A DNA stretch of 64,000 nucleotides, taken from the NCBI RefSeq assembly GCF_023370075.1, contig NZ_CP097149.1:1753501-1817500 (forward strand). Reading direction: 5' to 3'. The stretch comes from Deinococcus sp. QL22. GTDB taxonomy: Bacteria; Deinococcota; Deinococci; Deinococcales; Deinococcaceae. The notes below the pieces were generated by a model that searched no databases, was not told the DNA's origin, and was given only the letters and a program-made list of their open reading frames with translations. A program made the position numbers and the translations under genes. Below are positions 12,801 through 20,729 of the stretch, in pieces (the stretch's first letter is position 1; every line of letters begins with the position of its first letter).

Positions 12801-14330
12801 GTGGGTTTTGGTGATAGACACATCGGCTAGACCGGGGGTCGCCAAATTTTGAAACAGGGGCCGCCCGGATGGATACAGCGCCCAAGTGTCGATGCCCCGG
12901 TTGTCGCCGTAATTGCCGGGGTAACGGTGTGCCCCGCCCACGCTGCTGGTGCCCTGGGTGCCCAGCGGTATGCTTCCAGAAACAGCCGGACTCAGCGATG
13001 TATCGTCCCAATACACAGTGTATTTGTTGGCATCCGAGAAGGTCAGGCGTTCGATGATCAGGCCGTTTAAATTGGTTTCGCCGTCTATATACGGGAAATG
13101 CACGTCTCCGGCGGCAAGTTCGGCCCGCACGCGAATGGTCGCTGCCGTGGAAGCGGCCACACCCTGTGCATCTTTGCCGTCCCAAGTCAGGGTATTCGTG
13201 CCAATTTCTGCCGTGCCAAACAGCACCCGGTCTTTGGCGTTCCCGTAAATTCCGTCGTTGTTCAGGTCGAGGGCAAACAGCACCGTGCCCGCGCCGAGGG
13301 CATTGTAAGAGAACGTGCCGCCTGTGCCGGGGGCAAACTGGCCGGGAGTTCCATCCTGTCCCGTGAAGGTCACATTATTGATATCGGCGGGGAGGGCAGT
13401 TGGGGGATGAAGCCAAATGCTGCCGCCCGGTGCCGCCGCTGTGGTGGGCAAACTGGGATTGGGCGGATTGAAAAAAATCTTATGAAACGAATTGAGGTCG
13501 GTGACGTTTTCATTGCCCACCTTGTAGCCTGCGGGAATGGTCGCGCCGTTATCGGCCAGTTGTAACGATTGAAAAGTAGGCTTGCCATTCAGGGTGAACC
13601 CGCTGCGGTTGGCGACGAGAATGAAGCCGTATGGGTCTACACCGTTGAAATCCACCCGGTACTGGTAGCCGTCCCGCGTTTGTACATACACGTTGCTGCT
13701 CAGGGATTGGCCGCTGTTGCCCATATTGACCGATAGATACGGCGTAAAGACCCGTCCGGCAAAGGCGACGGCCCCATTTTTCACGGTCACGTCCCATGTG
13801 GTTATGGTGTTACCGGGAACAGCTGCTGTGATCTCGGCAGTCGCGGGCTGCGGCGTCGGGTTGCTGCCAGTCGCTCCATGAAATTCGATGAGGTACACGC
13901 CCGTTTCTGTGGCGGTGACCACGCACGGGGTGTAGCCGCCCACGTTCGGCAGCGGCCCGGCAAGTTCTTTGGCTGTGGTATTGATCAGGCCATATCCGCC
14001 AGCCAGGACATCGCACACGCCCGCCTGTGCCCCCGATGGACTGCTGTACACGATGTCTTTGCTGTCACTGCTGTTGCTGACGCTCGATCCCAAATTAATC
14101 GTTTCGCCTGCTTGGGCATACACCAAGATTCGGGTGCGCCGTGCCAAATCAACCCCCAGAGATGCGGTTGGATTCCATTCCAAAAATACGCGGCCACCAC
14201 CGCTGCTGTTCAGTTCTTTGCTGCCCTCGGCGTGGGCGGCGGGAGAGGCGAGAAGCAGACTGCACAGGGCCAGCACCGTACAGAGGAACACAGAGCAGAA
14301 GCGGCGCACCACAGGGGAGAAAAGGGTCAA
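9843..14330 (-). pseudogene. Large DUF11-repeat surface protein interrupted by one in-frame TAG
   Basis: Exported cell-surface protein of about 1,495 codons. A TTG start at 14330, six bases after GGAG, gives a clean signal peptide ending SPAAHA. Residues ~30-560 form a Deinococcus-type N-terminal region (Gly/Asn-rich, NDGIYGNAKD Ca-binding-like). From about residue 575 to the end there are seven or more ~120-residue DUF11 beta-sandwich repeats with the VTDTLP/SATFTVTV pattern. The reading frame runs through the whole length except for a single TAG at 12246-12248. It falls where repeats normally have VTW-, so TGG to TAG is the simplest history. Two unlinked open halves result (12246-14330 and 9843-12239). 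A truncated secreted protein could still be made from the first half. Confidence 0.85.
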
Positions 14331-14952
14331 CTTACACTCCAGAAAGTCAAAATCGAGAAGATTGAGCTGATGGCTGAGGGGTCTAACATCTGCGTATATA
14401 TATTGATGATGGACAATACGCGAAGTTAGATGTGTACGCATCAGTAAGACGGATCATATTTTGGTGCCATACGGTCTTATGATATTTACCTGTATTTTTG
14501 TCATGTTATCTAACACCTGATTGGGGGTATGGATAGTGACCGGTAAGTCGGTGAAATGTGAAATATAGGCCGTAAGCTCGACTGTGCCGCCTCTGTTGAT
14601 TGGGTGTACAGACTGCGAACCCTGATCACCCGCCGCGCAGTGCTTGATTTGAGGTGTATAAATTGTCACAAAAACCTGACAAATCACGATGCAAATGACT
14701 TGTAAGTCAAAACCATCGCAATGAAACTGCGCCAACAAGCAGGTCAATAAGAAGGCCGCCGGGAAGCGATTTCCAAGCGGCCTTCAGACTCATACCAAAT
14801 TGCGATAATTCGCGAGGATCATCCGATCGGACTGGAACGGCTGCGAAGCAGAGCGAGTGGGAACAAGTACGGGCTGGCGGCGAGGGAAGAACATCCGGTG
14901 TCGGTACGGATGTTCGGGAATCAAAGCAAGTCCGTATCAGAACTAAAAAGCT
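14331..14952. other. AT-rich intergenic region upstream of the DUF11 gene
   Basis: No believable gene. The segment 14390-14720 is clearly richer in A/T than its surroundings. It carries three imperfect direct repeats of a GATTGGGGTGTAT-like word at 14519, 14598 and 14645, possible regulator sites for the surface-protein gene. A 97-codon minus-strand frame at 14454-14747 has no RBS and no family resemblance. Confidence 0.5.
14751..14785 (-). terminator. Hairpin downstream of the YRAP-repeat protein gene
   Basis: GAAGGCCGC (14751-14759) is a perfect complement of GCGGCCTTC (14777-14785), loop 17. Read on the minus strand it is followed by TTATT. It is the first terminator-like structure after the gene ending at 14953. 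Confidence 0.65.
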
Positions 14953-15663
14953 CTAGCGTTTGCGCCGTCCCAGCAGGAACCAGCCCGCCGCCGCCGCCAA
15001 AAAGCCGACGCCCACATATGCCCAGATGTTCGGCCCGGCGGGTTGCGTGATAGGTACTGGCGTGTCGTAGGTCAGGCCGCTGAGTTCGCCGCCTGTTTGT
15101 ACGTTGTTGACCACCACGTTCGTCGCGCCCGCGTTGGCAATGCTGCTGACCGCCGTATAGATCAGCGCGTATTTGAAGATGTCTGCGCCGATGCCCCGGC
15201 TCTTGTAATAGCTTTGCGGGTACGGGTAATAGCGCCCATTTTGCAGCTGATACGGATACTTGCTGCTTTTGGCGGCGCTGTACGTGATGGCGCTGCGGGG
15301 CACGCCCGCCGGAAGCTTGACGCTCTTCCAGCCGTTCAGTTGTGTGGCAGTGACTTTGGGGATTGCTGCGGTATTGGGCGTGCGCGTAGGTGTAGCAGTC
15401 GTACTGCGCTGCGTGGGGGCCGGAGTGCGCGTGGCCGGAGCCGGGGCACGGTACTGGGGCGCAGTGTTCTGTGGGGCTGTGTTTTGGGGAGCGCGGTACT
15501 GCGGGGCAGGTGCCCGGTACTGTGGCGTGGGGGCACGGTAGGTGCTGCCCGTGCTGCGGCTGCCGCCAAAGCCGCCCCCAGAACGGCGGGCAGCGTCGGC
15601 CACGCCGGAAGCCAGCGTCAGCGTGACTAAGAGGGCAGAAAAGACAAACCGGGAAGACTTCAT
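14953..15663 (-). CDS. Secreted, C-terminally anchored protein with YRAP repeats
   Basis: Predicted 236-residue envelope protein of unknown function. It has an N-terminal signal peptide (FVFSALLVTLTLASGVADA), then a Gly/Arg-rich stretch. A low-complexity region (residues ~40-85) repeats QYRAPAP/QNTAP units and continues as a Thr/Pro-rich linker. A folded segment follows (LNGWKSVKLPAG... YPYQLQNGRYYPYPQSYYKSRG), then a short hydrophobic stretch. The C-terminus is a transmembrane helix followed by RRKR, suggesting an anchored cell-surface protein with a proline-rich stalk. No catalytic motif is recognised. It is monocistronic. Confidence 0.7.
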   Translation of the reverse strand: MKSSRFVFSALLVTLTLASGVADAARRSGGGFGGSRSTGSTYRAPTPQYRAPAPQYRAPQNTAPQNTAPQYRAPAPATRTPAPTQRSTTATPTRTPNTAAIPKVTATQLNGWKSVKLPAGVPRSAITYSAAKSSKYPYQLQNGRYYPYPQSYYKSRGIGADIFKYALIYTAVSSIANAGATNVVVNNVQTGGELSGLTYDTPVPITQPAGPNIWAYVGVGFLAAAAGWFLLGRRKR

Positions 15664-15804
15664 ATGCTTTAAATACGGTTGATTTGGCCAAGAAGTTCCT
15701 GGATTCGCGGTGTTTGTAGGCCAGATGAAGGCGCGGTGTTCTTCTATTCTGTTCTATGCTGTGCCCGACTAGACCGCCCCTGCCCACGTACAGGCGGCGC
15801 GGCG

Positions 15805-15810
15805 TACACT
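15805..15810 (+). promoter_or_regulatory. Leaderless -10 box for the aromatic leader peptide
   Basis: TACACT ends 7 bases before the leader-peptide ATG. This is the same geometry as the other leaderless genes here, so transcription probably starts at or next to that ATG. No consensus -35 is visible. Confidence 0.65.
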
Positions 15811-15817
15811 GCCCGGC

Positions 15818-15871
15818 ATGAAGTTTTTTCTTGCAGCGTTTTTTTATTGGTTCGGGAATCGCCGGGCCTAG
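15818..15871 (+). CDS. Aromatic-amino-acid leader peptide (attenuator)
   Basis: A 17-residue frame, MKFFLAAFFYWFGNRRA, with five Phe, one Tyr and one Trp, seven aromatic residues in all, five of them in the run FFYWF. It lies just before a Rho-independent terminator and the DAHP synthase gene. It looks like a Phe/Tyr/Trp-sensing attenuator leader comparable in idea to enterobacterial PheL. The last codons contain CCGGGC (15862-15867), which can pair with GCCCGG (15897-15902) in the 5' arm of the terminator, supplying an antiterminator. A ribosome stalled at the aromatic run would leave CCGGGC free; one reaching the TAG at 15869 would cover it. Its function is inferred, not demonstrated. Confidence 0.82.
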   Translation: MKFFLAAFFYWFGNRRA

Positions 15872-15893
15872 CGTTGCATTGAGTTTTTCCCAG

Positions 15894-15931
15894 ACCGCCC
15901 GGTCAAGCCAAGAGCTTCCGGGCGGTTTTTT
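15894..15931 (+). terminator. Attenuator terminator upstream of DAHP synthase
   Basis: ACCGCCCGG (15894-15902) and CCGGGCGGT (15918-15926) make a perfect 9-bp stem with a 15-base loop, followed by a T run to 15931. It stands between the leader peptide stop and the DAHP synthase RBS, where only an attenuator makes sense. Confidence 0.9.
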
Positions 15932-15973
15932 CTACCCTATCCCTGCTTCCCCAACACTGCCTGAGGAGAACAT

Positions 15974-17059
15974 ATGACACCGACAATCCCTGCCCCAGAA
16001 CTTTCCCCGCAGCCCATCATCGAAGCGGGCCGTACCGAAAACCTGAACGTCACGGGCTTTACACCCCTCCTGACGCCCCGCGCCCTCAAAGCCGCCTTGC
16101 CGCTGAGTGCCGAAGCCGAGCGTGTGGTGCTGGCAGGCCGCCGCGCTGCACAGGATATTTTGCATGGCCGCGATGACCGCTTGCTGGTGGTTGTCGGCCC
16201 CTGTTCCGTCCACGATTTTGATGAGGCGCTGGCCTACGCCCACAAATTGGCCGCCCTGCGCGAGCGCGTGAAAGACCGCCTGGAAGTGCAGATGCGCGTG
16301 TACGTCGACAAGCCCCGGACGACGGTGGGTTGGCGCGGCTACCTGATGGATCCCGATATGACGGGCACCAACGACATCAATAAAGGGCTGCACCTCACCC
16401 GCGACCTGATGATCCGGGTCTCGGAGTTGGGCCTGCCCGTCGCCACCGAACTGCTCGATCCCTTTGCGCCGCAGTACCTCTTTGACGCGGTGGCGTGGGC
16501 CTGCCTCGGCGCACGCACCACCGAATCCCAGACGCACCGGGTCATGGCGAGCGCGGTCAGCGCCCCGATGGGATTCAAGAACGGCACGGGCGGCGGCCTG
16601 AAATTGGCCGTGGACGCCATCGTGGCCGCGCAGAATCCGCACGCCTTCTTTACCGTGGACGACGACGGGCAGGCCTGTATCGTGCATACGCGGGGCAACC
16701 CCGACGGCCACGTGATTTTGCGTGGCGGGCGCGGCGGCCCCAACTACGCGCCGCAATTTGTAAAGGAAGCCGAGGCACTGATGCGGGCCGCAGGGCTGGA
16801 ACCCGCCGTGATGGTGGACTGTTCTCATGCCAACAGCGGCTCCGATCATACCCGTCAGAGCCTCGTGTGGCGCGACGTCTTGCAGCAGCGCCGCGCTGGA
16901 CAGACGGCCATTCGCGGCCTGATGATCGAGAGCAACATCAACCCCGGCAAGCAGAATATTCCCGCCGACCTGTCTGCCCTCAAACCCGGCGTCAGCGTCA
17001 CCGACGCCTGCATCGGCTGGGCCGAAACCGAAGCGCTGTTGCTGGAAGCACACGCCTAA
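15974..17059 (+). CDS. aroG: 3-deoxy-7-phosphoheptulonate synthase (type I DAHP synthase)
   Basis: First enzyme of the shikimate pathway; it condenses phosphoenolpyruvate with erythrose 4-phosphate. At 361 residues it has the length and motifs of the AroF/AroG/AroH class: VVGPCSVHD, the [15 protein letters not shown] segment, [32 protein letters not shown] and [10 protein letters not shown], with the metal-binding Cys, His, Glu and Asp in their usual places. The extended N-terminus suggests allosteric feedback control, but I cannot say by which aromatic acid. The ATG follows GAGGAGAACAT. Expression is probably attenuated by the leader peptide and terminator upstream. Confidence 0.96.
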   Translation: MTPTIPAPELSPQPIIEAGRTENLNVTGFTPLLTPRALKAALPLSAEAERVVLAGRRAAQDILHGRDDRLLVVVGPCSVHDFDEALAYAHKLAALRERVKDRLEVQMRVYVDKPRTTVGWRGYLMDPDMTGTNDINKGLHLTRDLMIRVSELGLPVATELLDPFAPQYLFDAVAWACLGARTTESQTHRVMASAVSAPMGFKNGTGGGLKLAVDAIVAAQNPHAFFTVDDDGQACIVHTRGNPDGHVILRGGRGGPNYAPQFVKEAEALMRAAGLEPAVMVDCSHANSGSDHTRQSLVWRDVLQQRRAGQTAIRGLMIESNINPGKQNIPADLSALKPGVSVTDACIGWAETEALLLEAHA

Positions 17060-17071
17060 CGCTGCGTTTGA

Positions 17072-17197
17072 CCCCCCAGTTTTCTTCGCAGTCAGCCCCC
17101 CTCCCTGCGGGCTGTGCCAGTCAGGAGGGAGTGCAAAAGCTGTTAAGTCCCCACCTCTCAGGGGGGCGTTGCGCCAGCAACGGGGGGTTCACCTTCC
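17072..17197 (+). repeat. Dispersed intergenic repeat, copy 3 (best preserved)
   Basis: It carries the full unit: CCCCCCAGT, a TGCGGGCTGTGCCAGTCA stem, GAGTGCAAAAGCTGTTAAGT, CCCCACCTCTCAGGGGGGCG, an AGCAACGGGGGG arm, and TTCACCTTCC. It lies after the DAHP synthase gene. Confidence 0.8.
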
Positions 17198-17282
17198 AAC
17201 CCCACCTCCCGAACCTACCAACTTCCTTCATTCGGGCAGCATTCCCACCTTCCCCCGCCGCGCCAGCCGTCATATTGGCCCT

Positions 17283-17507
17283 ATGGCAAGGCGCACGAAC
17301 GGAGAAAAAACAGCCGAGAAGACAATGGGTGGGGGCCGCAAACCCAGCGAACGGGCTTCTAAAATTTGTGTGGCGTGCGGGCTGCCGTTCAGTTGGCGCA
17401 AAAAGTGGGAGCGCGACTGGGAGGGCGTCAAATACTGCTCGGATCGCTGCCGCACGGCGGGGAAAAGTGTTGTTGGGCAAGGCACAGGTGCGGGGGCCAA
17501 AGCATGA
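17283..17507 (+). CDS. DUF2256 family Cys-rich small protein
   Basis: A 74-residue basic protein with the DUF2256 signature: [20 protein letters not shown], then VKYCSDRCR. The two Cys pairs (CxxC and CxxxC) could bind zinc. The family is often found next to photolyase or other light-damage genes, and here it overlaps uvsE by 4 bases (ATGA), so the two are translationally coupled. The start at ATG 17283 gives a lysine-rich N-terminal tail; an internal ATG is possible. The biochemical role is unknown. A nucleic-acid or repair accessory role is inferred only from charge, the Cys pairs and context. Confidence 0.82.
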   Translation: MARRTNGEKTAEKTMGGGRKPSERASKICVACGLPFSWRKKWERDWEGVKYCSDRCRTAGKSVVGQGTGAGAKA

Positions 17508-18589
17508 GCCTGCCCCCTCTAGTCTCCGGCCCGGCGTATGGCCTCGTCTGCATGACCATCGGGCCAGAAGTCCACTTCCGTACCATCACCCTCACGCGTT
17601 ACCGGATGCTGAAGCCGGAAGCACGTGAAAGCACGCTGCTGAATCTGTACGCCGACAACATCTCGCGGGTGCGGGCGGCGGCGGCCTTCTGTGCGGCGCG
17701 GGGCATCCGGCTGTACCGCCTGAGTTCCAGCCTGTTCCCGATGTCCGATCTGGTGGACGACGACACGGGCATGGCGGTGCTGGATCACCTGAAACCACAA
17801 CTGCTGGAAGCAGGCCACGCCTTCGAAGACGCCGGAATTCGCGTGCTGATGCACCCCGAACAGTTTATTGTGTTGAACAGTGACCGCCCCGAAGTGCGGG
17901 TATCAAGTTTGCGGGCCATAGAAGCGCACGCGGGCGTGATGGACAGAATGGGACTGGCCCGCAGCACGTGGAATTTGCTGCTGCTACACGGCGGCAAAGG
18001 CGGGCGTGGCGCAGAATTGGCCGCCCTGATCCCTGATCTGCCCGATGGCGTGCGGCTGCGTTTGGCCCTGGAGAACGATGAACACGCTTACGGGGTGGAA
18101 GACCTCTGGCCGGTCTGTCAGGCGACGGGTGTGCCGCTGGTATTCGATGCCCACCACCACGTTGTTCACGACAAGCTGCCCGACCTCGATCACCCCAGCG
18201 TGCGCCAGTGGACGTTGGCCGCCCGCGACACCTGGACGCCCCCCGAATGGCAGGTGGTTCACCTCAGCAACGGCATAGACGGCCCGCAAGACCGCCGCCA
18301 CAGCCACCTGATTTCGCACCTGCCCACTGCCTATGCCGATGTGCCGTGGATAGAAGTGGAGGCCAAGGGCAAAGAAGAAGCGGTGGCGGCGCTGATGCGG
18401 GGGGAATTGGCGGAGTTGGCAAGCGTGGTTCAGCCCGCCGCCGTGCCAGCCAATGTGGAAGATGCGTCTGCCGAAGCTGTATCTACTCAAGCTGCGGCAC
18501 AGGCCAGCGCCACCAAAAAGCCCGCCAGGAAACGGGCCAAAAAAGCGGCAACGACTTCAGAGAATGCGGTGTTGGAGCCTGTGAACTAG
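17504..18589 (+). CDS. uvsE: UV damage endonuclease UvsE (UVDE)
   Basis: TIM-barrel, metal-dependent endonuclease that nicks DNA 5' to cyclobutane dimers and 6-4 photoproducts, starting the alternative excision repair pathway known in Deinococcus. The core covers residues ~1-295. Family signs include the Tyr/Arg-rich N-terminal strand, [44 protein letters not shown] and [10 protein letters not shown], which supply the His/Glu/Asp metal ligands. A ~60-residue Ala/Lys-rich tail ([10 protein letters not shown]) follows the catalytic domain and may bind DNA. The ATG overlaps the DUF2256 stop. The stop codon shares the palindrome CTAG with that of the convergent vanZ-like gene. Confidence 0.95.
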   Translation: MSLPPLVSGPAYGLVCMTIGPEVHFRTITLTRYRMLKPEARESTLLNLYADNISRVRAAAAFCAARGIRLYRLSSSLFPMSDLVDDDTGMAVLDHLKPQLLEAGHAFEDAGIRVLMHPEQFIVLNSDRPEVRVSSLRAIEAHAGVMDRMGLARSTWNLLLLHGGKGGRGAELAALIPDLPDGVRLRLALENDEHAYGVEDLWPVCQATGVPLVFDAHHHVVHDKLPDLDHPSVRQWTLAARDTWTPPEWQVVHLSNGIDGPQDRRHSHLISHLPTAYADVPWIEVEAKGKEEAVAALMRGELAELASVVQPAAVPANVEDASAEAVSTQAAAQASATKKPARKRAKKAATTSENAVLEPVN

Positions 18590-18981
18590 GTGCCCGGAGT
18601 CTGCTCCGGGTCATCCCGCGAGTCGTTCCCGCCAGTTCCCCTTCTTTTGACCCCCAATCCTGCCCCTAGCCACGCGCCCGCCGTATCAAAAAACCAATCT
18701 ACAATTCCGGCTTCCCGGCCCGGCACAAAAGCCTGATGCACTTCATCAATTGCGCCGAACCACACGGCGATGACCCACGCCACCTGCCAGCGCCCCGTTG
18801 CGCGGCCCAAGACAAAAGCCAGCGCCAGATACGCCAGAAAATGAGCCACCCAGTCCAGCGGATGGCGCAGCGGCGGCCCCGGCGTATCGCTGCTGGCACT
18901 CAGGAGCCAGATCACGGCCATGATCAGCAGGGCCAGTGCCCACCACAGACCGCGCCGCATTGGGTGGGCGTCGGCGGTCAT
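18586..18981 (-). CDS. VanZ family membrane protein
   Basis: A 131-residue integral membrane protein with about four hydrophobic helices and the VanZ family pattern: [20 protein letters not shown] and the motif [32 protein letters not shown]. VanZ proteins are linked to low-level teicoplanin resistance in enterococci, but in most bacteria their function is unknown. The charged tail ([13 protein letters not shown]) is cytoplasmic. It converges with uvsE, sharing four bases at the stop codons. It stands alone and no glycopeptide-resistance genes are near, so a resistance role should not be assumed. Confidence 0.88.
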   Translation of the reverse strand: MTADAHPMRRGLWWALALLIMAVIWLLSASSDTPGPPLRHPLDWVAHFLAYLALAFVLGRATGRWQVAWVIAVWFGAIDEVHQAFVPGREAGIVDWFFDTAGAWLGAGLGVKRRGTGGNDSRDDPEQTPGT

Positions 18982-19165
18982 GCGGATTCCGATTGAACAG
19001 TGATGAAAGAACTGGGCAAGCCGAGCAAAGCGACCCGTAGAGCTGCGGAGCAGAGTGGGAAAAGTGCGGATTCGAGAATGGAGTGAGCTTTCGGTCGAGG
19101 GACGACGCTTCGCTCAGGCCCGTTGGGCGCTTTCCCGAAAGGGAACGGAATGGCCGGCATCCGAA

Positions 19166-19615
19166 TCATTGGCTTGCAGGCGGCGCGGGATGTTCCACCA
19201 GTTCTATCAGCGTGCCCGCGCCCCATCTGGGATGAAGAAAGGCCACCCGCGTGCCTGCCCGCCCCGGCGTGGGTGCGTCCTGCAAAAAGCGTGCGCCGAG
19301 GCCCCGCAGCCGCGCCATCTCTGCGTGCAGGTCGGCCACGCGGTAGGCGGTGTGATGCAGCCCCGGCCCGCGCCGTGCCAGAAACGCGGCAATAGGGCTG
19401 TCTTCGCGGGTGGGGGCCAGCAGTTCTATCAGCGTTGGGCCTGCCCAAAACGCCCGCACCCTCACCCCCTGAGACCCCACTTCTTCATCCGGGCCTTCTG
19501 GCACGAGCCCCAGCGCGAGGTAAGGCAGGCTCCCTTCGTCCAGGTCAGGCGTGGCAATGGCGACATGATCGAGCGTCAGATCAGAAGGTGAAAGTGAATG
19601 GGGCGCGTGTGACAT
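19166..19615 (-). CDS. mce: VOC family protein, methylmalonyl-CoA epimerase-like
   Basis: A 149-residue glyoxalase/VOC-fold protein. LTLDHVAIATPDLD opens the first beta-alpha-beta-beta-beta unit with its metal His; LIELLAP has the metal Glu; GPGLHHTAYRVADL carries the second His and GTLIELVEHP the second Glu. This set and the order match methylmalonyl-CoA epimerase, which interconverts (S)- and (R)-methylmalonyl-CoA in propionate and odd-chain catabolism. No mutase gene is in the window. It is leaderless: TAGTCT lies 8 bases before the ATG. A different VOC substrate is possible but less likely. Confidence 0.85.
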   Translation of the reverse strand: MSHAPHSLSPSDLTLDHVAIATPDLDEGSLPYLALGLVPEGPDEEVGSQGVRVRAFWAGPTLIELLAPTREDSPIAAFLARRGPGLHHTAYRVADLHAEMARLRGLGARFLQDAPTPGRAGTRVAFLHPRWGAGTLIELVEHPAPPASQ

Positions 19616-19669
19616 AGACCAGCAGACTAGAGCAGTGGCCAGGGCGGGCGCGGTTTAGCTGGTCTTTAG

Positions 19670-19788
19670 AGCAGTTGTCGAAAGAGTTGTTTGTTGTTGA
19701 CCGAACGGAGGGAGTGAATTCGGGCGAGCAGTGGAGAGAAGGGAAGCGTCAGAGGTTTTTTTCTGACGCTGTCATTCGGACAACTGCT
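19670..19788. repeat. 119-base palindrome-ended element
   Basis: It opens with AGCAGTTGTC (19670-19679) and closes with the exact inverted copy GACAACTGCT (19779-19788). Inside the right end is a second hairpin, AGCGTCAGA with TCTGACGCT (19745-19770) around a T-rich loop, which can terminate the genes on either side. It has no reading frame. Terminal inverted repeats of 10 bp and small size suggest a MITE-like or REP-like unit. Confidence 0.6.
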
Positions 19789-19829
19789 TGAGGCCTTCCG
19801 TGTGCGCCCGGTTTCATTGGTCGCCCGCT

Positions 19830-20726
19830 TCAGAAACTGACTGCCGACACCTCGCGTTTGGCTTGGCGTTCGCGTTTCTGGGCGTACATGCGCTGATCGG
19901 CGGTTCGGAGGGCAGAAGTGGCGTCTGGGGCGTCGTGCGGCACGCCCGCAATGCCCATACTGGCGCTGGCCGGATAGCCTGCTTCACGCACATGGGCCGA
20001 GGCCCGCGCCACCAGCCTCAGCAACACACCGTCTGCGTCCCCGGCAGCCGTCAGGTGCAGCAGCGCGTATTCGTCGCCGCCCAAGCGGTAGGCCGTGATT
20101 CCGGGCGCATATAACTGGTGGGCAAATTCGCGCAGCAACATATCTCCGCTGGCATGGCCCATCGTGTCGTTGACGCATTTCATGCCGTCCAGATCAATGA
20201 TCGCCACCGTATAGGGTTGGCCCGACTTCGTGGCTTCGTCTACGGCCATATCGAGGGCGCGGCGGTTGCCCAGCCCCGTCAGGGCGTCGGTCAGGGCGGC
20301 CCGCTCCAGCGTCTGCACATGTCCGGTGCGCTCCAGCACCACCTCGATACTGCGGGCGGCGGCCTCCAGCAGCGTGCGCTCTTCGGGCGTCCATTGGCCC
20401 AGTTCTTCAAAGCGCATCATGACCAGCACGAAGGTTTGCGACGCCGCTGGATGAGATAAATGCAGCCAAGCGGTGCGCTTTACGCCGATGGCCAACCAGG
20501 CGGGAGAGGCGTACTCATAGCTGGAATACTCCTCTACAAAATTGATGTTATGGGTACTGACATGCCGGTGCGCGGGCGCTTCTAGAGCCACGAACCGGGC
20601 GTGAATGGTCTCCAGATACGGCTGTGCTGCCACACTCGCCTCCTGATGCAGCAGTTCTGCGCCGCTGGCTGTCAGGTGCAGCAGGCCAAACCAGTCGGAG
20701 GGCACCCGGTCCTGAAGAATCTGCAT
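19830..20726 (-). CDS. GAF-GGDEF diguanylate cyclase part (downstream of an in-frame TAG)
   Basis: Probable diguanylate cyclase making c-di-GMP. Residues ~1-135 look like a GAF domain and ~140-290 are a complete GGDEF domain with LTGLGNRRALD, the catalytic RLGGDEYALL and a DQRMYAQKR end. No inhibitory RxxD site is obvious just before GGDEEF. It lies in the same frame as the GAF gene at 20730-21335 and is separated from it only by TAG and one codon. It lacks an RBS of its own. The pair is most simply one GAF-GAF-GGDEF protein cut by a nonsense codon; reinitiation at the ATG four bases after the TAG could still make the cyclase part. Confidence 0.85.
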   Translation of the reverse strand: MQILQDRVPSDWFGLLHLTASGAELLHQEASVAAQPYLETIHARFVALEAPAHRHVSTHNINFVEEYSSYEYASPAWLAIGVKRTAWLHLSHPAASQTFVLVMMRFEELGQWTPEERTLLEAAARSIEVVLERTGHVQTLERAALTDALTGLGNRRALDMAVDEATKSGQPYTVAIIDLDGMKCVNDTMGHASGDMLLREFAHQLYAPGITAYRLGGDEYALLHLTAAGDADGVLLRLVARASAHVREAGYPASASMGIAGVPHDAPDATSALRTADQRMYAQKRERQAKREVSAVSF

Positions 20727-20729
20727 GGC

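Noticed and set aside
14454..14747. 97-codon minus-strand frame in the AT-rich gap
   Set aside because: No RBS or leaderless box, no recognised family, and it overlaps the direct-repeat region.
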